Below are positions 43,993 through 51,937 of a stretch of 64,000 nucleotides of DNA, piece after piece. Source of the DNA: an uncultured Acidobacteriaceae bacterium (GTDB lineage: Bacteria; Acidobacteriota; Terriglobia; Terriglobales; Acidobacteriaceae); assembly GCA_937879855.1 (NCBI GenBank), contig CALFMO010000050.1:124001-188000 (forward strand), in the 5' to 3' direction. The notes under the pieces were generated by a model that saw only the letters and a list, made by a program, of their open reading frames with translations, did no database searches and was not told where the DNA came from. Position 1 is the stretch's first letter; each line of letters starts with the position of its first letter. The translations under genes were made by a program, and so were the position numbers.

Positions 43993-45845
43993 AGCTTTCT
44001 CCTGCTCTGGGCCGCGCGGTGCGGCTCGCATTCTGTTTTGCGATTGTTGCCCTGTCGTCGGGCGCAATCGCGCAGTCAACCGCTTCGATTGCGTACACGA
44101 TATCGCTCGCGTCGCCGGAGAAGCATCTGGTGGAGGTGCAAATCTTCCTGCCCGAAGGGGCTGCGCAGCGTGATCTACAGTTGCCGGTTTGGAATGCGCT
44201 CTATCAGGTTCGCGATTTCGCGCAGTATGTGAACTGGGTCTACGCCAAGGATCGTTCCGGGAATCCGCTCGCAGTGCGCCAAGTCAACGGGAGCCGCTGG
44301 CAGATTCAAAGCGCAGAGCGCGGCGCCATCGTGGAATATGAGATCTACGTCGACCAGCCTGGACCTTTCAACGCACAGCTGAACTCGCATCACGCATTTT
44401 TCAATCTGGCTGAGATTCTGATGTATCCGGTGGACGCGCGTTCTACCCATGTGAACGTGCGTTTCAGCCAGGTTCCCGAGGGATGGCATATTGCCACTCC
44501 TCTCACATTGACATCCAGCGGCGAGTTCACGGCCACGAACTACGATCGGCTGGTCGATTCTCCGGTTGAGATGAGTAACTTTCAGGAGTCGGACTTCGAC
44601 GAGGGCGCGGCACACTACCGCGTGATCGTCGATGCCGACGCCGCGGACTACGACATGGCAAAGATTGTGGCCGCGCTCCACAAGATCGTCGTCGCCGCGA
44701 CCAGTTGGATGAACGACCGGCCATACGACACTTACACATTCATTTATCACTTTCCGCACGGCCCGGCGGGGGGCGGCATGGAACACGCGTTCTCGACCGC
44801 CATCGATGTGAATGCCGAGGCGATGAAGAGGTCTTTGGATGCGCTGACCGGCGTCACCGCCCACGAATTTTTCCACTTGTGGAACGTCAAGCGGATTCGG
44901 CCACAGTCGCTCGAGCCGGTGGATTACACGAAAGAAAATTACACGCGGGCGCTTTGGTTCAGTGAAGGCGTCACCAGCACTGCTGAGGCAACGATTCAGT
45001 TGCGCGCCGGCCTGCTGGATGAGCGGCAGTATCTTTACCGGCTCGGCGAACAGATTACGGAGCTCGAGCAGCGTCCGGCGCACCTCACGCAGTCGGCGGA
45101 AGAGTCGAGCCTCGATGCCTGGCTCGAGGGGTACGGCTATTATCACCGGCCTGATCGCAGCGTATCCTACTACAACAAGGGGGATCTACTCGGGGTCATG
45201 CTCGATCTTGCGGTGCGCGACGCGAGCCATGGGCGTGCGTCGCTGCGCGAGGTCATGCAATGGATGAATGAGAACTACGCCCGGCGGGGCCGGTTCTTCA
45301 ACGATTCCGAAGGCGTGCGCGAGGCCGCCGAGGCCGTCAGCCAGGCGGATTTAAGTTCGTTCTTCGGCAAATATGTGGCCGGGACCGAAGAAATCCCCTG
45401 GAACGATTTTTTTCGCTCGGTCGGATTGCGGGTGGAGGCAATTCCGAACACGGTGACGGACGCGGGTTTTACGGCATCGCGCAACTTCGATGGTCCCATG
45501 ACCGTAGGAGACGTTACGGCAGGCAGCGAGGCCGAGCGTGCCGGCCTCCGCGTGGGCGATGTCATCGTTGAACTGCAAGGCATGAGTGTTGGTCAGGAGA
45601 GTCGCGAGGAGCTAGCGCGGCTGAATCCCGGCGATACGGTTACTGTGAGAGTTCGTTCCCGGCGCGGCGGAGATCGCGAACTGAAGTGGAAGGTCGGCAG
45701 CCGGCAGGAAATTTCGCACCAAGTGATGGACCTCGACGAAGTCACTCCCGCGCAACGGGCGCGCCGCCAGTCATGGCTACGAGGCGAAGCGCAAGGCGCG
45801 GCCCAAAGAACGCCCGCAGCTGCAGGATCGGAAAAAGGAAAATGA
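43989..45845 (+). CDS. Secreted M61-family metallopeptidase with PDZ domain
   Basis: After a signal peptide (about 1-29) comes the beta-rich N-domain of M61 glycyl aminopeptidases. The thermolysin-like domain has AHEFFHLWNVKRIRP (His292, His296), and LWFSEGVTSTAE offers the third-ligand Glu. A PDZ domain lies at about 510-585 (AGLRVGDVIVELQGMSVGQ). The protein should act in the periplasm, trimming N-terminal residues from peptides. It overlaps mpl and plsC by 4 bases each, so translation is probably coupled. Confidence 0.93.
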   Translation: MKLSPALGRAVRLAFCFAIVALSSGAIAQSTASIAYTISLASPEKHLVEVQIFLPEGAAQRDLQLPVWNALYQVRDFAQYVNWVYAKDRSGNPLAVRQVNGSRWQIQSAERGAIVEYEIYVDQPGPFNAQLNSHHAFFNLAEILMYPVDARSTHVNVRFSQVPEGWHIATPLTLTSSGEFTATNYDRLVDSPVEMSNFQESDFDEGAAHYRVIVDADAADYDMAKIVAALHKIVVAATSWMNDRPYDTYTFIYHFPHGPAGGGMEHAFSTAIDVNAEAMKRSLDALTGVTAHEFFHLWNVKRIRPQSLEPVDYTKENYTRALWFSEGVTSTAEATIQLRAGLLDERQYLYRLGEQITELEQRPAHLTQSAEESSLDAWLEGYGYYHRPDRSVSYYNKGDLLGVMLDLAVRDASHGRASLREVMQWMNENYARRGRFFNDSEGVREAAEAVSQADLSSFFGKYVAGTEEIPWNDFFRSVGLRVEAIPNTVTDAGFTASRNFDGPMTVGDVTAGSEAERAGLRVGDVIVELQGMSVGQESREELARLNPGDTVTVRVRSRRGGDRELKWKVGSRQEISHQVMDLDEVTPAQRARRQSWLRGEAQGAAQRTPAAAGSEKGK

Positions 45846-46606
45846 TTCGCACCATCGTCATGCTGATCTTCTGGGTGCTGGCCGCTCCGTTGGCTGCGAT
45901 TATCGGCTTCACCGCAAGTTTCATCATGGGAGATGTCCGCGTGCTGTACCGGTTGTTTATGTGGGGCGCATGGGCGGGCGTGTGGATCACAGGCGTGCGT
46001 GTAGAAACCGTCGGACTCGATCAGTTCGACCACTCGCGCAGTTACATTTTCATGACGAATCACGTTTCGAATCTGGATCCCCCGATTCAAGTTCCGCTCA
46101 TTCCCCGGCGCACGTCCGTGCTGGTGAAAAAAGAATTATTCAAGGTTCCAATTCTGGGTCGCGCGATGCGCATGGGGTCGCTGGTGCCCGTGGACCGCGG
46201 AAATCGCGACGCCGGGATCGAAGCCGTCCGCGCCGCGAAGGCGGTTATCGTGGAGGAAGGCGTCAACATGACCATCTATGTCGAAGGCAAGCGCTCGTTC
46301 GATGGCAAGTTGCTTCCGTTCAAGAAAGGACCGTTTTATCTGGCGATGGAGTGCGGCGTTCCGGTAATCCCAATTACGATTGTCGGCACGCACTACGCGA
46401 TGCCGAAGGCGAGATTCTCCATCCGGCCAGGGCTGGTGAAAGTTATTTTTCATTCGCCGATTGAGGCGAAGGATTTCGTCAGCCGGGATTGCCTGATGCA
46501 AAAGGTGCGTGCCGCTATCGAAAGCGGTTTGCCGGAAGAGTATCGCCAACCGGCATCGTCTCCGGCGCAGCACATTGAGCCGGAGGGAGGAACGGCATAC
46601 GCCTGA
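45842..46606 (+). CDS. plsC: 1-acyl-sn-glycerol-3-phosphate acyltransferase
   Basis: The 254-residue enzyme makes phosphatidic acid at the inner membrane. An N-terminal hydrophobic segment (about 1-35) precedes the acyltransferase motifs: NHVSNLD (His74, Asp79), VPVDRGNRDA, YVEGKRSFDG (Lys where many have Thr) and PVIPITIVG. The ATG overlaps the stop of the M61 gene. It ends a compact envelope operon beginning at mgtC or dapF. Confidence 0.92.
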   Translation: MIRTIVMLIFWVLAAPLAAIIGFTASFIMGDVRVLYRLFMWGAWAGVWITGVRVETVGLDQFDHSRSYIFMTNHVSNLDPPIQVPLIPRRTSVLVKKELFKVPILGRAMRMGSLVPVDRGNRDAGIEAVRAAKAVIVEEGVNMTIYVEGKRSFDGKLLPFKKGPFYLAMECGVPVIPITIVGTHYAMPKARFSIRPGLVKVIFHSPIEAKDFVSRDCLMQKVRAAIESGLPEEYRQPASSPAQHIEPEGGTAYA

Positions 46607-46611
46607 AAATT

Positions 46612-46641
46612 CCTCCGTGAACCCTGTGTTCTCTGTGGTTA
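46612..46641 (+). repeat. CCTGTGTTCTCTGTGGTTA spacer repeat
   Basis: The short motif resembles the CTCTGTGTCC/CTCTGTGGTTA repeat at 9421-9459. It lies between plsC and the convergent lpxD. Confidence 0.45.
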
Positions 46642-47643
46642 TTCTTTTGATGCTTTAGTTCGCACCGCCCGTGCGATATCAGGAAGTTTCGGCAAGATCG
46701 CCGAATACTTGAGCCACAACTTGTGATCGACCGCGGGTGCTCCGCTGACCAGCGCGCCTGCCGCGATGTCATGCGCTACGCCGCTTTGCGGCGTGACGAT
46801 TGCCGCTTCTCCCACCTTGCAATGCCCAACCACGCCAACCTGTCCCGTGAGGATCGCCCTATTGCCAATTTCGGTTGAGCCGGCGAGCCCAACCTGCGCG
46901 CAGAGCAGTACGTCTTCCCCGACGTGCGAGCCGTGACCCACCTGCACGAGATTATCGACCTTCACGCCGCGTCCGATACGGGTTTCGCCGACGCTGGCCC
47001 GGTCTATGCACGAGTTGGCTTGGATTTCAACGTCGTCCTCGATGATCACCGGTGCCGGCTGGGGAATTTTGTGCCAGCGTCCCTCGGCCGTCTTGGCGAA
47101 GCCAAAGCCGTCGGCGCCAATCACTACGCCGTTCTGCAAAAGCACGTTGTTGCCGATGCGACAGTTCTCGCGCACTATGGCATGCGCATGCGCAAAAAAA
47201 TTGTCGCCAATCTTCACTCCGGGATAGATGACGGCATGCGCCAGCAGTACGGCATTCGCACCGATCACGACGTCTTCGTCGATGACTACATACGGGCCGA
47301 TGTGAGCGTTCGCGCCTATTCGCGCGCTGGGGTGCACGATCGCGGTGGCGTGCAGGCCCGCCCGATAGCGCGGCGGCTGATGAAACAGTTCGAGCGCCCG
47401 GGCGAAGCTGAGATAAGGATTCTTCGCGCGCAACATGGCCGTCGCGATGGCAGGGAAGTCTTCGCCGACGATCACTGCGGAAGCCTTAGTGGAGCGCGCC
47501 GCAGCAGCGTACTTGGGGTTCGATACGAATGTGAGTTCCCCGGGCCCGGCGTGTTCAATGCCGGTGAGGCCGGTGATTTCCGTGTCTGGGGAACCGTTTT
47601 CGAGGCGCGCATCGAGAGTTGAGGCGATGTGAGAGAGTTTCAT
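46639..47643 (-). CDS. lpxD: UDP-3-O-acylglucosamine N-acyltransferase
   Basis: LpxD adds the N-linked acyl chain in lipid A synthesis, showing that the organism makes LPS. The 334-residue protein has an N-terminal uridine-binding domain (about 1-100) and a left-handed beta-helix of hexapeptide repeats (GANAHIG, IGANAVLLA, KIGDNFF, GVVIGADGFGFA), with the active-site region VGHGSHVGEDV. The ATG at 47643 fits the family start; the frame runs 68 codons upstream without similarity. No other lpx gene is adjacent. Confidence 0.94.
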   Translation of the reverse strand: MKLSHIASTLDARLENGSPDTEITGLTGIEHAGPGELTFVSNPKYAAAARSTKASAVIVGEDFPAIATAMLRAKNPYLSFARALELFHQPPRYRAGLHATAIVHPSARIGANAHIGPYVVIDEDVVIGANAVLLAHAVIYPGVKIGDNFFAHAHAIVRENCRIGNNVLLQNGVVIGADGFGFAKTAEGRWHKIPQPAPVIIEDDVEIQANSCIDRASVGETRIGRGVKVDNLVQVGHGSHVGEDVLLCAQVGLAGSTEIGNRAILTGQVGVVGHCKVGEAAIVTPQSGVAHDIAAGALVSGAPAVDHKLWLKYSAILPKLPDIARAVRTKASKE

Positions 47644-47823
47644 GGGTATGGATTGAGGATGAACGTTAAATCGTACACCACGGCGGGAAAAAGGAATCGG
47701 CACAGTAACTTCTTGGGGAGAGCGTGTTAGGGTTTTTACTAGCGGCGATCCAATGAACTGAAGCGCTTTGGCTACTGCATTGCCCGTGCAAGATTCTTGC
47801 GAACAGCCGTTCTCTAGAGTGGA

Positions 47824-47853
47824 TCCCACGTAGGAGTATTCTTCCACGTGGGA
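47824..47853. promoter_or_regulatory. Inverted repeat TCCCACGT-N14-ACGTGGGA
   Basis: A perfect 8-bp inverted repeat lies 21 bp before the start of the SIMPL-domain gene, in the divergent region shared with lpxD. Position and symmetry suit an operator or a leader hairpin; the regulator is unknown. Confidence 0.45.
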
Positions 47854-47874
47854 GAATGGTCCCGGAGGGCCGGC

Positions 47875-48588
47875 ATGAAATTAGCAAGTTATATTCTTGT
47901 TCTCCTCGTCGCAACAGTAACTCTCGCGCAGGATCGCCCCGCGGTCAGCGCGCAACCCAATACTGTCTACGTAGGCGCGGAAGGCAAATTCGAATCTGCT
48001 CCCGACACCGCGCAGATTCAGTTCAACGTCTTCGCACAGGAGAGCACGTCGCAGGCTGCCTACCAGGAGGCCTCGAAGAATGTGGAGCAGGTGCGGCAGG
48101 TGTTGCGTGCCAACGGAATCGATCCCAAGGCCGCGAACATTGGCTTCCTCTCCGTCCAACCCGTCTATGAATACAGGCCGAAGCAGCGAGTCACTGGATA
48201 TCGCGTCACTACCGACGTCGTCCTGAAGCTGAAGGATTTTGCGAAAGTCGGTCCCCTCACGCAACAACTGGCGGACGCCAATGTCAGCGAGACGCAAACG
48301 CTCAGCTACACTCTGGAAAATATTGACGAGGCCAAAAACAGGGCGGTCGAAGATGCCTACCGTCGCGCCCACAATTCCGCCGAAACGCTGGCCCGCGCCA
48401 GCGGCCGAACTCTCGGCGAGCTTTCGTTCGCTTCCGTCGACACATTTGAAAATCCCAGAATCGTCCTGCCGCACATGGCGCGCTCGATGTCCGCAATGGC
48501 CGCTCCACCTCCGGCGCCAACGGAAGAGTTCACGCCGCAGTTGGTGACGGTCACTGCCCACGTGAACGCGTTATTCAATTTGAAGTAA
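47875..48588 (+). CDS. Periplasmic SIMPL-domain (DUF541) protein
   Basis: The 237-residue product has a signal peptide (about 1-18, LAQD) and the SIMPL domain: VYVGAEGKFESAPDTAQIQF, GIDPKAANIGFLSVQPVYEY, GYRVTTDVVLKLKDF and EDAYRRAHNSAETLARASG. SIMPL proteins form ring oligomers in the periplasm and are linked to stress tolerance, but the mechanism is open. GGAGGG lies 6 bases before the ATG at 47875, which excludes an upstream ATG. Confidence 0.9.
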   Translation: MKLASYILVLLVATVTLAQDRPAVSAQPNTVYVGAEGKFESAPDTAQIQFNVFAQESTSQAAYQEASKNVEQVRQVLRANGIDPKAANIGFLSVQPVYEYRPKQRVTGYRVTTDVVLKLKDFAKVGPLTQQLADANVSETQTLSYTLENIDEAKNRAVEDAYRRAHNSAETLARASGRTLGELSFASVDTFENPRIVLPHMARSMSAMAAPPPAPTEEFTPQLVTVTAHVNALFNLK

Positions 48589-48648
48589 AAATTTGAAGTA
48601 AAGATGATTATCGGGTGGCGTGCGTCAAGCTGGAAAGGGCGATGAAGC

Positions 48649-48701
48649 GGGTGCCCCATTCTAACGTCGCGCTTTCTGCGACGTTAGAGTGGGGATTTTG
48701 A
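48649..48701 (-). repeat. TCAAAATCCCCACT palindromic element
   Basis: On the minus strand it reads TCAAAATCCCCACT, then CTAACGTCGC / GCGACGTTAG arms, then GGGGCACCC. It is a reverse-orientation member of the family at 21226 and 50837 and shares the TAACGTC core with 2929-2968. It probably ends the SIMPL gene transcript. Confidence 0.75.
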
Positions 48702-48879
48702 TTTCCACTCTAAAATATTCTCCGACTCGCAGAAGTGGGTTTCTTGCTGCTCGCGAGGTGCGATCCGCACGTGTCAAGTAAAATCTTTTCCGCTCACCCT
48801 AACCCCTTCTCCAGAAAGCAAATTCTGTCGCGTTGCAGTCCGAAACGAATGCTTCCAAACTGCTAAACTAGATGCAGTT

Positions 48880-50403
48880 GTGTTCCGCTGCACAACATTT
48901 CGCGGAAGCCTGAGGCCTCTCCAGGCTCATCGAGCTAAGTCATTGTTTGATAATATTTTACACGTAAGTCTTTGGGGCTCAGGATTTTACACGCAGCAAG
49001 GCATATCTGGTCCGCGCAACCCAAACAAAGCAGATATTTTACGCGATCTCGGTATAAAAAAAATTGCGTACATATACCCCTTCCTCTGCGTGTTCGTCCT
49101 AGCGATCGCCGTAGCGACAATTTTCTCCGCTCAAGCTTCTGCCGAGATCCTGAAGGTCACTATTAACGACACGATCCAGCCCATCAGCGCCGAATACATT
49201 TCCCGCGCTATCGACGAAGCCCAGCGTCGCAACGATCAAGCCATATTGATCGAGATGAATACGCCCGGCGGCCTGGTGAGTTCGACGCGCGAGATCATCG
49301 AAAGAATTTCCGGATCGCCGGTGCCGGTCATCGTCTACGTAACGCCCACCGGCGGCCATGCCGGCTCTGCCGGAATATTTATCCTCGAGTCCGCCGACGT
49401 CGCCGTTATGGCTCCCGGAACTGCAGCGGGCGCCGCCCATCCCGTTACGCTGATCGGACCAGTCCAGGTCAAACCGGACGACGAGATGAGTCGCAAGATC
49501 GAAAATGACGCTGCAGCACTCATGCGCTCGGTCGCCTCCAAGCGCGGCCGCAGCGTAGAAGCCGCGGAAAGCGCAGTACGCGAGTCGAAGTCATTCACCG
49601 AGCAGGAGGCCCTCGCAGGCCATCTCATCGACTACGTCGCATCGAGTCCTGAAGATCTCTTCCGGCAGATGCAGGGTAAAACTTTCAAGCGCTTCAATGG
49701 AGAATCGGCGTCGCTGAAGCTCGTGGGCCAACCCGTCGTTCCCTTTGACATGACTCTGAAGGAGCACATCCTCGACGAACTGATGGACCCAAATGTCGCG
49801 TTCCTGCTTCTCGCCATTGGCGCGCTTGCTCTCTACGTGGAATTCAACCACCCCGGCGCGGTCATCCCGGGTACGGTCGGCGTCGTCTTCATCCTGCTCG
49901 CTGCCTTCGCTCTCAATCTTCTTCCGACCCGCTTCGCTGCGCTGGGATTAATCCTCGGAGCCTTCGCCCTCTTTGCCGCCGAAGCCAAATTCGCCACGCA
50001 CGGCGTAGCCACCGTCGGAGGGATCGCTCTGCTCACGCTAGGCGGCCTCCTGCTTGTCGATTCCCCAATTCCCGAGATGCGTGTTCACCTGGTGACTGCG
50101 TTGGCCGTCAGCATTCCACTAGGCCTGATCACGGCCTTCCTGATGACCATCGCTCTCAAAGCGCGGCGCAACAAAGTAGTCACGGGAGCCCAAGGGCTGG
50201 TAGGCGAAACGGGAGTCGCGCAAACCGTGCTCTCGCCGCAGGGAAAAGTTTTCGTCCACGGCGAATTGTGGGACGCGGTCGCATCCTCCGCGTTGCCACC
50301 CGGCCAACTTGTAGTCGTGCGCCGAGTCGACGGCCTCACACTCCAGGTCGATCCTCTGGCAGCAACTCCACCGCCAACCACTCCAGCCCCAGCAATACTG
50401 TGA
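48880..50403 (+). CDS. Long NfeD protein (ClpP-class membrane serine protease plus OB domain); start uncertain
   Basis: The recognisable protein starts with a signal-type helix (PFLCVFVLAIAVATIFSAQASAE) at about residue 66. A ClpP-like protease domain has IEMNTPGGLVSSTREI, a Ser in GGHAGSAGIFI (163) and a Lys in MSRKIENDAA. Several membrane helices (about 290-430) and a C-terminal NfeD OB fold (LVGETGVAQTVLSPQGKVFV) follow. NfeD proteins form stomatin-linked membrane proteolysis complexes. The GTG at 48880 is only the longest start. The first 65 codons look non-coding and lack an ATG, so the true N-terminus is unsettled. Confidence 0.85.
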   Translation: MFRCTTFRGSLRPLQAHRAKSLFDNILHVSLWGSGFYTQQGISGPRNPNKADILRDLGIKKIAYIYPFLCVFVLAIAVATIFSAQASAEILKVTINDTIQPISAEYISRAIDEAQRRNDQAILIEMNTPGGLVSSTREIIERISGSPVPVIVYVTPTGGHAGSAGIFILESADVAVMAPGTAAGAAHPVTLIGPVQVKPDDEMSRKIENDAAALMRSVASKRGRSVEAAESAVRESKSFTEQEALAGHLIDYVASSPEDLFRQMQGKTFKRFNGESASLKLVGQPVVPFDMTLKEHILDELMDPNVAFLLLAIGALALYVEFNHPGAVIPGTVGVVFILLAAFALNLLPTRFAALGLILGAFALFAAEAKFATHGVATVGGIALLTLGGLLLVDSPIPEMRVHLVTALAVSIPLGLITAFLMTIALKARRNKVVTGAQGLVGETGVAQTVLSPQGKVFVHGELWDAVASSALPPGQLVVVRRVDGLTLQVDPLAATPPPTTPAPAIL

Positions 50404-50418
50404 AGAGAACATCGAACC

Positions 50419-50465
50419 CGTAGCGACAGCCGCCTCGGCTGTCCCGCCAAAGCGAAGCGAGGCGG
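50419..50465 (+). repeat. CGTAGCGACAGCC palindrome with adjoining hairpin
   Basis: CGTAGCGACAGCCGCCTCGG plus CTGTCC is followed directly by CCCGCC / GGCGGG arms. It lies between the NfeD stop and the convergent ndh stop and may end both transcripts. Confidence 0.7.
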
Positions 50466-50511
50466 GCGTATGGAACTCGCCGACTCTTCTCCAATGTGCT
50501 CGCCCCAAAAA

Positions 50512-51888
50512 TTATTTTGGCGGGGCAGTGTGGATTTCTTGAGCGCCGGGCTTTGGCGTTGTTGTGTTGACGTCTTGCTCGGGGCCCCAGCCGGGAAGGT
50601 AAGTGCTGCCGGTGATCAGACGCGCCCCGCGTTCGTAGGTCACGTAGGACCACGCCCACTGAATGAAAACCAGAAGACGATTCTGGAAGCCGATGAGAAA
50701 AAGAATGTGGACGAACAACCATGACAGCCACGCGATGTAGCCGGAGATGTGGATGCGGCCGAACTGCGCTACGGCTGCGGCGCGGCCGATGGTGGCCAGA
50801 CTGCCTTTGTCCCAGTAGTGGAATGGCGGCCTGGAGTCAAAATCCCCACCCTGTCGCCAAGAGCGCGACAAGGGTGGGGCACCCAGTTCGTCGCGGATTA
50901 GCTTGGCTACGAAGCGGCCTTGCTGAATCGCTACTGGAGCGACCCCGGGAAGCATTTTGCCGTGCTCGTCTTTCAGCGCGGCGAGGTCGCCGATGACGAA
51001 TACTTCCGGATGCCCGGGAACGCTGAGGTCGGGCTGCACGAACACGCGTCCGGCGCGATCGACCGGTACACCCAGCTTTTTGCCGAGCGGCGACGCTGCC
51101 ACTCCAGCCGCCCACAACACTACCGTCGCGGGCAGCCGCGTGCTGCCGGCATACACAGCGCCCGGTTCAATCTGAGTGACCATCGTCGAGGTGCGGACTT
51201 CGACGCCAAGATGATTCAACTGTTCCTGCGCACTGCGCGACAAATCTTCCGCATACGCAGGAAGCACGCGAGGACCGCCTTCGAGCAACAGAATATGAGT
51301 GCGTGCCGGATCGATGGATCGGAAGTCGTGGGCGAGCGCGTAGCGAGCGATTTCGGAGAGCGTGCCGGCCAGTTCGACACCTGTGGGGCCGCCGCCCACG
51401 ATTACGAAGTTGAGCGGAGTTGCGCCTTCGCCAGCGGCGGCTTGCCGTTCCGCCAATTCGAAGGCGAGCAGAACGCGGCGCCGGATTTCGAGCGCATCTT
51501 CGATGGTCTTGAGGCCGGGAGCGTACGGTTCCCAATCGTCGCGCCCGAAGTAACTGTGGGTCGCGCCTCCGGCGACGATCAGGTAGTCGTACGGAATGTT
51601 CGCTTCTGACGTCATCACAGTGCGGCGTTCAAGATCGAAGCCGCTGACCTCGGCCATGAGCACTTCAATATTTTTGTGCGAGCGAAGAATGGATCGGATG
51701 GGCGCGGCAATCTCTCCCGGAGAGAGTCCGGCAGTGGCAACCTGGTACAGAAGCGGCTGGAAAGTGTGGAAATTTTTGCGGTCGATGACGGTGATCTGAA
51801 CGGGCGCTTTCGCCAGCGTTTTCGCGGCATTCAGGCCGCCGAAACCGGCGCCGACGATCACCACGCGAGGTGTCGCTTGGCTATTCAT
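50512..51888 (-). CDS. ndh: Type II NADH dehydrogenase
   Basis: NDH-2 passes electrons from NADH to quinone without pumping protons. The 458-residue protein has an FAD Rossmann motif GAGFGGLNAA (12-21), the NADH motif VIVGGGPTGVELAG, and the second FAD motif VFVIGDLAALKDEHG. A C-terminal hydrophobic helix anchors it to the membrane (LSWLFVHILFLIGFQNRLL). Residues about 335-351 (GAPPLSRSWRQGGDFDS) are encoded by a palindromic repeat inserted in frame between KLIRDEL and RPPFHYWDKGSLATIG. The start at 51888 fits the Rossmann start; no clear ribosome site. Confidence 0.93.
   Translation of the reverse strand: MNSQATPRVVIVGAGFGGLNAAKTLAKAPVQITVIDRKNFHTFQPLLYQVATAGLSPGEIAAPIRSILRSHKNIEVLMAEVSGFDLERRTVMTSEANIPYDYLIVAGGATHSYFGRDDWEPYAPGLKTIEDALEIRRRVLLAFELAERQAAAGEGATPLNFVIVGGGPTGVELAGTLSEIARYALAHDFRSIDPARTHILLLEGGPRVLPAYAEDLSRSAQEQLNHLGVEVRTSTMVTQIEPGAVYAGSTRLPATVVLWAAGVAASPLGKKLGVPVDRAGRVFVQPDLSVPGHPEVFVIGDLAALKDEHGKMLPGVAPVAIQQGRFVAKLIRDELGAPPLSRSWRQGGDFDSRPPFHYWDKGSLATIGRAAAVAQFGRIHISGYIAWLSWLFVHILFLIGFQNRLLVFIQWAWSYVTYERGARLITGSTYLPGWGPEQDVNTTTPKPGAQEIHTAPPK
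50837..50885 (+). repeat. TCAAAATCCCCACC palindromic element inside ndh
   Basis: The 49-bp unit has arms CCCCACCCT / AGGGTGGGG and inner TGTCGC / GCGACA. It matches the spacer elements at 21226-21278 and, in reverse, 48649-48701. In the ndh frame it encodes an extra 17 or so residues without a stop or frameshift. Confidence 0.85.
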
Positions 51889-51937
51889 TTTGTCGCGGGT
51901 TGCTGTGACCTGCTCCACCTCTATAAGATTCAGCGCG

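Noticed and set aside
42508..44079. Long minus-strand ORF (523 codons)
   Set aside because: Antisense shadow of mpl, whose motifs are complete on the plus strand.
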